Below, piece after piece: positions 1-5,050 of a DNA stretch of 6,066 nt; positions within the stretch are counted from its first letter, which is position 1, and each line of letters begins with the position of its first letter. This DNA is from an uncultured Oscillospiraceae bacterium (GTDB lineage: Bacteria > Bacillota > Clostridia > Oscillospirales > Oscillospiraceae), in NCBI GenBank assembly GCA_900752445.1, contig CAADVN010000126.1:1-6066 (forward strand), read 5' to 3'. A program made the position numbers and the translations under genes. The notes under the pieces were generated by a model. That model made no database searches and was not told the DNA's origin. It saw nothing but the letters and a program-made list of their open reading frames with translations.

Positions 1-1433
1 AGCGTCTCGTCCCTGCCCAGGATGCGGCAGAGCTCCACCGCGCCGCCGGGCGTCACCGGCTGGCCGGACACCGCCATTCTGACGGGCCACATGACCGCCG
101 CGTTCTTCACGCCCTCGGCCTCCGCCAGAGCCTTCATGGACTCCAGTATGACCTCGTCATTCCAGCCCTCCAGCGCCGCGAGCCGCTCCTTCGCAAGAGC
201 GAGGAACTTCTTCGCGCTCTCCTGCGTCGATTTCGACTTCTTGTTCTCGAAAAGCTCCGGGCCGTACTCGGGCAGCTCGTCGAAGAAGCCGAGCTTTTCC
301 GGTATATCCGTCAGCACCTCGGTGCGCTGCTGCAGGAGCGCCGCTATCGCCGCCGGGTCAATGTCCGGGTTTTTGACCGCCTGCCTGATATACGGCTCCG
401 CGGCCTTGGCAAAAGCCTCCGGCGACATGGCCCGGATATACTCGCTGTTGAGCCAGCGCAGCTTCTCGATATCGAAGATAGCCGGGGACTTCGACAGGCC
501 GTGCAAATCAAAGACCTGCTCGAGCTCCTTGAGGCTATATATCTCCCGCTCGCCGCCGGGGCTCCAGCCCAGCAGGGCGACGTAGTTCACGACGGCCTCG
601 GTGAGATAGCCCTGGGCGATGAGGTCCTCATAGGACGGGTCGCCGTGGCGCTTTGACATCTTGTTGTGCGCGTCGCGCATGACGGGCGAGCAGTGGACGT
701 ACTTCGGCACTTCCCAGCCGAAGCCCTCGTAGAGCAGGTTGTACTTCGGCGCGCTCGAGAGGTACTCCGTGCCGCGAACGACGTGGCTGATACCCATGAG
801 GTGGTCGTCTATGACGTTTGCAAAGTTGTAGGTCGGCAGGCCGTCTCGCTTCATGAGCACCTGGTCGTCTAGGTCGGCGTTCGGCGCCGTTATGTCGCCG
901 AAGATCTCGTCGTGGAAGGGGGTGGTGCCCTCGTGAGGGATGCGCTGGCGGATGACGAAGAGCTCGCCCGCCGCGGCGCGCGCGGCTGACTCCTCCTTCG
1001 AGAGCGCCCGGCAGGGGTCGTCCTCGTGCTTGAAGCCCTCGGCTGCCTCCTCGGTCTTCTCACAGAAGCAGCGGTAGGCGTGGCCGCGCTCTATGAGGAG
1101 CTCCGCATAGTCCATGTAGAGCCCGCGCCGCTCGGTCTGCACATAGGGGCCGACGGGCCCGCCCACGTCCGGGCCCTCGTCGTGCGTCAGGCCGCACTCG
1201 CGCATCGTCTTGTAAATCACATCGACCGCGCCCTCGACGAGGCGGTCCTGGTCGGTGTCCTCTATCCTCAAAATGAACTTGCCGCCCGCTCGGCGTGCTA
1301 TCAGATAGGTGTACAGCGCCGTGCGCAGGTTGCCGACGTGCATATAGCCCGTGGGGCTCGGCGCGAAACGCGTCCTGACCTCGCTCTTCGGTATGCGCGC
1401 CTCCATGGCCTCGAACCAGCTCAGATCCTTCAT
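1..1433 (-). CDS. gltX: Glutamyl-tRNA synthetase (GluRS), 3' end cut by window edge
   Basis: Class I aminoacyl-tRNA synthetase that charges tRNA with glutamate in the cytoplasm. The reading frame is open from ATG at 1433 to the window edge (477 codons). Residues 23-35 contain FAPSPTGYMHVGN, where HVGN is the HIGH signature. It is followed by LRIEDTD (55-61), DDQVLMKRDGLPTYNFANVIDDH (189-211; the amino-acid and tRNA-acceptor region), RGTEYLSSAPKY (220-231) and the KMSKR loop at 258-262. A cysteine cluster, C122-x-C124 with C141, lies where many GluRS bind zinc, but a fourth ligand is not obvious. The C-terminal part is the helical anticodon-binding domain and ends in-window with CRILGRDETL, which in relatives lies roughly 15-25 residues before the stop. 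The start is set by GGAGG seven bases upstream. It gives about 20 residues before the catalytic core, somewhat longer than the shortest GluRS proteins. The gene is transcribed divergently from the aminotransferase. Family assignment is firm; discriminating versus non-discriminating charging cannot be told. Confidence 0.97.
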   Translation of the reverse strand, partial: MKDLSWFEAMEARIPKSEVRTRFAPSPTGYMHVGNLRTALYTYLIARRAGGKFILRIEDTDQDRLVEGAVDVIYKTMRECGLTHDEGPDVGGPVGPYVQTERRGLYMDYAELLIERGHAYRCFCEKTEEAAEGFKHEDDPCRALSKEESAARAAAGELFVIRQRIPHEGTTPFHDEIFGDITAPNADLDDQVLMKRDGLPTYNFANVIDDHLMGISHVVRGTEYLSSAPKYNLLYEGFGWEVPKYVHCSPVMRDAHNKMSKRHGDPSYEDLIAQGYLTEAVVNYVALLGWSPGGEREIYSLKELEQVFDLHGLSKSPAIFDIEKLRWLNSEYIRAMSPEAFAKAAEPYIRQAVKNPDIDPAAIAALLQQRTEVLTDIPEKLGFFDELPEYGPELFENKKSKSTQESAKKFLALAKERLAALEGWNDEVILESMKALAEAEGVKNAAVMWPVRMAVSGQPVTPGGAVELCRILGRDET

Positions 1434-1440
1434 TTTCAAG

Positions 1441-1445
1441 CCTCC
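1441..1445 (-). promoter_or_regulatory. Ribosome binding site of gltX
   Basis: On the minus strand GGAGG lies 7 bases before the ATG at 1433. It favours this start over the internal ATG at codon 10, which has no such site. Confidence 0.85.
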
Positions 1446-1472
1446 GTACAATTATTCCCCGAAAACCTCTTT

Positions 1473-1501
1473 ATCTTATTTTATCAGAACTTTTTTGTCA
1501 A
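1473..1501 (-). promoter_or_regulatory. Sigma-70/SigA-type promoter for gltX
   Basis: On the minus strand a perfect -35 box TTGACA (1501-1496) is followed by a 17-base spacer and the -10 box TAAGAT (1478-1473), with A/T-rich flanks. The predicted transcription start is near 1466, giving a leader of about 33 nt before the gltX ATG. This is too short for a T-box. The match is read directly from sequence; activity is inferred. Confidence 0.75.
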
Positions 1502-1511
1502 TATTGTAAAA
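1494..1511. promoter_or_regulatory. Imperfect dyad between the divergent promoters, possible operator
   Basis: CAATATTG (1499-1506) is a perfect palindrome. The flanking triplets TTT (1494-1496) and AAA (1509-1511) also pair, with two mismatched positions in each half. It covers both -35 boxes, so a protein bound here would block both promoters. The region is AT-rich, and a dyad of this quality can arise by chance or simply because two -35 boxes face each other. No regulator gene is present in the window. Confidence 0.3.
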
Positions 1512-1532
1512 GAGAGAAAAATGTGCTATGAT
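1504..1532 (+). promoter_or_regulatory. Extended -10 sigma-70/SigA-type promoter for the aminotransferase gene and probably the genes after it
   Basis: The -35-like box TTGTAA (1504-1509), a 17-base spacer and the -10 box TATGAT (1527-1532) form a good promoter. A TG dinucleotide at 1524-1525 gives the extended -10 element TGCTATGAT. The predicted start is near 1539, giving a leader of about 69 nt. Its -35 box lies 2 bp from the gltX -35 box, so RNA polymerase could hardly occupy both at once. No equally good promoter was seen further downstream, so this one probably also serves trpS. Confidence 0.72.
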
Positions 1533-1547
1533 GACAATCAGGTATGG

Positions 1548-1566
1548 GCGTTCATATCTGGAACGC
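1548..1566 (+). other. Small hairpin in the aminotransferase leader
   Basis: GCGTTC (1548-1553) and GAACGC (1561-1566) form a perfect 6-bp stem around a 7-base loop, starting about 10 nt into the predicted transcript. It has no U-tract, so it is not a terminator. It could stabilise the 5' end or be a chance repeat. Confidence 0.35.
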
Positions 1567-1594
1567 GGATCTTGAATACGTGAAATATGTGTAT

Positions 1595-1600
1595 GGGAGG
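1595..1600 (+). promoter_or_regulatory. Ribosome binding site of the aminotransferase gene
   Basis: GGGAGG lies 7 bases before ATG 1608. It overlaps the reading frame that begins at the upstream ATG 1587 (MCMGGKA...), so that longer form has no usable site and is rejected. Confidence 0.88.
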
Positions 1601-1607
1601 AAAAGCG

Positions 1608-2801
1608 ATGATATCTGAAAGGATGATAAAACTGGCCGCCGGCGGCAGCGCCATACGCGCCATGTTTGAAGAGGGCAAGAGGCTCGCGGAGCTCTACGGA
1701 GCTGAGAACGTATTTGACTTTTCCATCGGCAACCCCTACTTCGCTCCGCCCGACTGCGTGAAGGACGCTATAGTTGACATAATCACAAAAGATGACCCCA
1801 TGAGCGTGCACGGCTATCCGGCGAACGCGGGCTTCCCAGCCGTGCGTCAGGCTGTCGCTGAGTCGCTCAACAAGAGGTTTGGCACCAGCTACAGCTCCGA
1901 CAACATCATCATGACCGTCGGCGCGGCGGGCGGCCTGAACGTCATACTGAGAGTGCTCTGCAATCCCGGCGACGAGGTCATGGTCATTTCGCCGTATTTC
2001 TTCGAGTACAACAACTATATCGGGAACGCGCAGGCCGATGTCGTCGTCGTACCGGCAGCGGCGGAGAACGGCTTTATGCCGGACCTTGACGCCATCGCTG
2101 CGGCGGTAACGCCGAAGACCAAGGCCATCATCCTCAACAATCCGAACAACCCCACCGGCGTCATCTACTCTGAGGAGATGCTCAAAAAGCTCGGCGAGCT
2201 GCTTGAGGCCAAGGGCAAGGAGTACGGCACGGTCATTTACGTCATCTCCGACGAGCCCTACAGGGAGCTCGCCTATGACGGGGCCGAGGTGCCCTGGCTG
2301 CCCAGCTGCTGCAAGAACACCATCGTCGGCTACTCCTGGTCGAAGTCGCTCTCCCTGCCCGGCGAGCGTATCGGCTACCTGGTCATACCGTCCGATATAG
2401 TGGACGGGCAGCTCATCTTTGACGCGGCCGTCGTCGCAAACCGCATGCTGGGCTTTGTCAACGCCCCGAGCCTCATGCAGCTGGCGGTGGCGCGCTGCCT
2501 CGACGCCTCGACGGACATAGACGCCTACGACGCCAACCGCAAGCTGCTCTACAACGGCCTGCACGAGCTGGGCTATGAGTGCGAATATCCCGCCGGCGCC
2601 TTCTACCTCTGGGTCAAGACCCCCGTGCCGGAGCCGGAGTTCGTGGCGCTGGCCAAGAAGTACAACCTGCTGCTCGTACCCGGCGCGTCCTTCGGCTGCA
2701 TAGGCTATGTGAGGCTCGCCTACTGCGTGAGCGGCGACATGATAAAGCGCAGCCTGTCCGCCTTCGAGAAGCTAGCCGTGGACTGCGGCATCAAAAAGTA
2801 A
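1608..2801 (+). CDS. PLP-dependent class I/II aminotransferase (AspC-like)
   Basis: A 397-residue cytoplasmic fold-type I transaminase, the usual length for the family. The pyridoxal phosphate site is complete. NNPNNPTG (177-184) carries the conserved Asn181 of the NPTG signature. D215 and Y218 in SDEPYREL contact the PLP ring. Lys246 in SWSKSLSLPGERIGY is the Schiff-base lysine, and R254 is the phosphate-binding arginine. R369 in YVRLAYC matches the arginine that holds the substrate alpha-carboxylate (Arg386 in aspartate aminotransferase). The N-terminal substrate loop DFSIGNPYFAPP is also typical. The family is common in Clostridia and usually named pyridoxal phosphate-dependent or aspartate aminotransferase, but the amino donor cannot be read from sequence. 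It is the first gene of the rightward unit, 50 bp ahead of trpS with no terminator between. A role supplying aromatic or aspartate-family amino acids fits the neighbour but is only inference. Confidence 0.95.
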   Translation: MISERMIKLAAGGSAIRAMFEEGKRLAELYGAENVFDFSIGNPYFAPPDCVKDAIVDIITKDDPMSVHGYPANAGFPAVRQAVAESLNKRFGTSYSSDNIIMTVGAAGGLNVILRVLCNPGDEVMVISPYFFEYNNYIGNAQADVVVVPAAAENGFMPDLDAIAAAVTPKTKAIILNNPNNPTGVIYSEEMLKKLGELLEAKGKEYGTVIYVISDEPYRELAYDGAEVPWLPSCCKNTIVGYSWSKSLSLPGERIGYLVIPSDIVDGQLIFDAAVVANRMLGFVNAPSLMQLAVARCLDASTDIDAYDANRKLLYNGLHELGYECEYPAGAFYLWVKTPVPEPEFVALAKKYNLLLVPGASFGCIGYVRLAYCVSGDMIKRSLSAFEKLAVDCGIKK

Positions 2802-2838
2802 AAAGCGCACAACAAGCGCACCCACACTGTAAGGATTA

Positions 2839-2842
2839 GAGG
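2839..2842 (+). promoter_or_regulatory. Ribosome binding site of trpS
   Basis: GAGG lies 9 bases before ATG 2852 and 6 bases before the in-frame TTG at 2849. Spacing allows either, but ATG is the stronger codon and only one residue differs. A second purine stretch, AAGGA (2831-2835), is too distant to be the main site. Confidence 0.65.
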
Positions 2843-2851
2843 TCATATTTG

Positions 2852-3859
2852 ATGGACGAAAGAAAAACCATGTTCTCCGGCATCCAGCCCTCCGGCGACC
2901 TGACGCTCGGCTCATATATGGGCGCCATCCGGAACTGGGTTGACATGATCGACGACTACAACGCCTATTACTGCATAGTGGATATGCACGCCATAACGGT
3001 GCGTCAGGTACCGGCAGATCTGAGACGGCGGACGCTCGAACAGCTGGCTCAGTATATAGCCTGCGGCCTCGACCCGCACAAGGTGACGCTTTTCATCCAG
3101 AGCCACGTGCCCGCGCACGCGGAGCTCGGCTGGGTGCTCAACTGCTACACCATGTTCGGAGAGCTCTCCCGCATGACGCAGTTCAAGGACAAGAGCGCCA
3201 AGCACGCCGACAATATTAACGGCGGGCTCTTCACCTACCCGGCTCTCATGGCGGCGGATATCCTGCTCTATCAGGCGGACTTCGTCCCGGTCGGCGACGA
3301 CCAGAAGCAGCACGTCGAGCTGTGCCGTGACGTGGCCATCCGTTTCAACAACATCTATGGGGACGTCTTCACCGTCCCGCAGGCCTATATCCCCCGTGTG
3401 GGTGCGCGCATCATGAGCCTCACCGACCCGACGAGCAAGATGTCCAAGTCCGACAAGGACCCCAACGGCTGCGTCCACCTCATGGAGAAACCCGAGGACA
3501 TCATGCGCAAGTTCAAGAGGGCCATGACGGATTCGGACACCTCGGAAAACTGCGTACGGTTCGACCCGGCGGAGAAGCCCGGCGTTGCAAACCTCATGCA
3601 GATCTATTCCTGCGCCACGGGCAAGAACTTTGAGCAGATCGAGCAGGAGTTCCTCGGCAAGGGCTACGGCGCCTTCAAGACCGCAGTGGGCGAGGCCGTG
3701 GTCGAGCAGCTGCGCCCCATACGCGAGGAGGCCACGAAAATGCTCGCGGACAAGGCCTATCTCGAGAGCGTGTACCGCATGGGCGCGGAAAAGGCCTCCG
3801 CGGCCTCCGCCAAGACCCTCAGGAAGGTCTACAAAAAGCTCGGCTTCATCGCCCGCTGA
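2852..3859 (+). CDS. trpS: Tryptophanyl-tRNA synthetase (TrpRS)
   Basis: A 335-residue class I synthetase that attaches tryptophan to its tRNA in the cytoplasm, close to the usual 325-340. The N-terminal FSGIQPSGDLTLGSYMGAI contains the HIGH-equivalent TLGS at 18-21; relatives usually have TLGN or HLGN. It is followed by VDMHAIT, FIQSHVPAHAELGW, GELSRMTQFKDK, MAADILLYQADFVPVGDDQKQH and the KMSKS loop at 196-200. D136 aligns with the aspartate that recognises the indole nitrogen in Bacillus TrpRS (D132), and GDDQ is at 148-151. The C-terminal half (PGVANLMQIYS, GKGYGAFKTAVGEAVVEQL) is the helical anticodon region. The protein looks intact and functional. Spacing suggests co-transcription with the aminotransferase. 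Many Bacillota control trpS with a T-box, but the 50-bp gap here is far too short for one. Confidence 0.97.
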   Translation: MDERKTMFSGIQPSGDLTLGSYMGAIRNWVDMIDDYNAYYCIVDMHAITVRQVPADLRRRTLEQLAQYIACGLDPHKVTLFIQSHVPAHAELGWVLNCYTMFGELSRMTQFKDKSAKHADNINGGLFTYPALMAADILLYQADFVPVGDDQKQHVELCRDVAIRFNNIYGDVFTVPQAYIPRVGARIMSLTDPTSKMSKSDKDPNGCVHLMEKPEDIMRKFKRAMTDSDTSENCVRFDPAEKPGVANLMQIYSCATGKNFEQIEQEFLGKGYGAFKTAVGEAVVEQLRPIREEATKMLADKAYLESVYRMGAEKASAASAKTLRKVYKKLGFIAR

Positions 3860-3890
3860 GCGGTGAAGGGCAAGAGATAATGACAATGCC

Positions 3891-3924
3891 TCCGCCGCGC
3901 CGGTAAAGTAAACGGCGCGGCGGA
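3891..3924. other. Perfect 12-bp GC-rich hairpin in the trpS-tagO gap
   Basis: TCCGCCGCGCCG (3891-3902) and CGGCGCGGCGGA (3913-3924) are exact inverted copies around a 10-base A/T-rich loop. The stem is almost pure G/C. Neither strand has a T-run after it, so it is not a standard intrinsic terminator. It ends 3 bases before the tagO ribosome binding site. It could be a U-less terminator or attenuator for the end of trpS, an mRNA end-protecting stem, or a 5' leader structure that tunes tagO expression. A weak -10-like GATAAT at 3876-3881 would place a transcript start almost at the foot of the stem, but no fitting -35 box was found. Confidence 0.6.
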
Positions 3925-3927
3925 ATT

Positions 3928-3933
3928 GGAGAG
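3928..3933 (+). promoter_or_regulatory. Ribosome binding site of tagO
   Basis: GGAGAG lies 7 bases before ATG 3941. An in-frame TTG at 3926 overlaps this site and is therefore rejected as the start. Confidence 0.85.
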
Positions 3934-3940
3934 TGTAGCT

Positions 3941-5050
3941 ATGTTCCTCAACACAGAGCTGTGGCTTCGCGCGCTGCTCGCCATAGCCGTAGGTTTCGCC
4001 GTCAGCTTTGCCTCCACGCCCATCGTCAAGACCTTCGCGCAGAAGGTCGGGGCCATGGACGTGCCCAAGGACGCCAGGCGCGTCCACGACCATCCCATCC
4101 CGAGGATGGGCGGGCTTGCCATATTCCTGGGCTTCATCCTGAGCGTCGTGCTCTTTGTGGATATCAGCCGACAGGTGCGCGGCATCCTGCTCGGCGCGGT
4201 GCTCATCGTCGCCTGCGGCGCCATCGACGACATCATATCGCTCCGGGCCTGGATAAAGCTCATCATCCAGATAGTAGCGGCTGTCGTGGCCGTGGCGCAC
4301 GGGGTCGTGATCGAGGTCTTTTCTAACCCGAACATCTTCAGCCAGAACGAGTGGCTCATCCTCGGCTACCTCGCCGTGCCGGTGACGGTGCTCTGGATAG
4401 TCGGCGTCACGAACTCCGTGAACCTCATAGACGGGCTGGACGGGCTCGCCGTCGGCGTCTCGACCATCTCCTCTGTGACGATGTTCGTCGTGGCGCTGCT
4501 CGTCGCAGAGGGCAACGTCGCCGTCATATTGGCCGCGCTCATGGGCGCCTGTGTGGGCTTCATGCCCTACAACCTGAATCCGGCGAAGATCTTCATGGGC
4601 GACACTGGCGCGCTGCTGCTGGGCTATGTGCTCTCCACCGTGTCGGTCGTGGGCATGTTCAAGTTTTACGCCATCGTCACCTTCATCGTGCCGATACTGG
4701 CCCTTGCTCTGCCGCTTTTTGACACCACCTGTGCCTTCTTCCGTCGGCTGCTGCACGGGCAGAGCCCCATGCACCCGGACAGGGGCCACCTGCACCACAG
4801 GCTAATAGACATGGGCCTGTCCCAGAAGCAGGCGGTGGCAATACTCTATTCCGTCTCTGCCATACTCGGGCTCTGCGCAGTCGTTCTCGCCACGAGCGGC
4901 ACACTGAGGCTCTACCTCGTCATCATCGCAGCCGCCTCGGCCGTCGCCATAGGCATATTCATAGAGCGCACGCTCAAGGGACACAAATACCACCCGCCGG
5001 TCGATCCGACGACCTGCGAACCACTGGGAGATAAAAATGACAAGGCTTAA
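3941..5050 (+). CDS. tagO: Undecaprenyl-phosphate GlcNAc-1-phosphate transferase (TagO/WecA type, MraY superfamily)
   Basis: A 369-residue multi-spanning membrane enzyme that transfers GlcNAc-1-phosphate from UDP-GlcNAc to undecaprenyl phosphate at the inner face of the membrane. This is the first step in building wall teichoic acid linkage units or related surface glycans. About 11 hydrophobic segments are visible, the family number. Signatures in order: an N-terminal loop DVPKDARRVHDHPIPRMGG; the Asp pair D96-D97 in GAIDDI (Mg2+ site); NSVNLIDGLDGLA with N158, N161, D164 and D167; FMGDTG with D221; and the HLHH motif at 283-286 in PDRGHLHHRL. This histidine motif matches the HIHH of WecA and points to a GlcNAc-1-phosphate transferase rather than MraY itself. 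The adjoining mnaA favours teichoic-acid-type use. A polar tail (GDKNDKA) closes the protein. Its last 14 bases overlap mnaA. The hairpin just upstream may affect its expression. Naming it wecA would be equally valid. Confidence 0.93.
   Translation: MFLNTELWLRALLAIAVGFAVSFASTPIVKTFAQKVGAMDVPKDARRVHDHPIPRMGGLAIFLGFILSVVLFVDISRQVRGILLGAVLIVACGAIDDIISLRAWIKLIIQIVAAVVAVAHGVVIEVFSNPNIFSQNEWLILGYLAVPVTVLWIVGVTNSVNLIDGLDGLAVGVSTISSVTMFVVALLVAEGNVAVILAALMGACVGFMPYNLNPAKIFMGDTGALLLGYVLSTVSVVGMFKFYAIVTFIVPILALALPLFDTTCAFFRRLLHGQSPMHPDRGHLHHRLIDMGLSQKQAVAILYSVSAILGLCAVVLATSGTLRLYLVIIAAASAVAIGIFIERTLKGHKYHPPVDPTTCEPLGDKNDKA
5026..5030 (+). promoter_or_regulatory. Ribosome binding site of mnaA inside the tagO end
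   Basis: GGGAG within the last tagO codons lies 6 bases before ATG 5037. Ribosomes ending tagO translation at 5050 would sit over this start, which suggests translational coupling. Confidence 0.85.

Noticed and set aside
22..1583. Several plus-strand open frames of 68-187 codons across the gltX region
   Set aside because: They are antisense to a complete, motif-bearing gltX reading and have compositionally odd translations.
1587..1610. Earlier start for the aminotransferase at ATG 1587
   Set aside because: The ribosome binding site GGGAGG (1595-1600) would lie inside the coding region, and no purine-rich site precedes 1587.
1476..2564. 362-codon open frame on the minus strand opposite the aminotransferase
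   Set aside because: It is a mirror of the aminotransferase codon pattern, runs through the divergent promoter region, and shows no recognisable motif.
2803..2821. Direct repeat AAGCGCAC (2803-2810 and 2814-2821), period 11 bp
   Set aside because: Only two 8-base copies, with no further units; it could be a chance repeat, and no promoter is nearby to regulate.
3876..3881. GATAAT as a -10 box for a tagO promoter
   Set aside because: No -35-like hexamer lies 16-18 bases upstream and there is no extended TG, so I do not call it a promoter.
3891..3924. Calling the GC-rich hairpin an intrinsic terminator of trpS
   Set aside because: No T-run follows on either strand, so it is listed only as a hairpin of unknown role.
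2912..4798. Very long open frame (628 codons) on the minus strand opposite trpS and tagO
   Set aside because: It runs antisense across two clearly real genes and the gap between them, its translation is rich in His, Asp, Arg and Gly with no family resemblance, and such frames arise from GC-biased third positions on the other strand.
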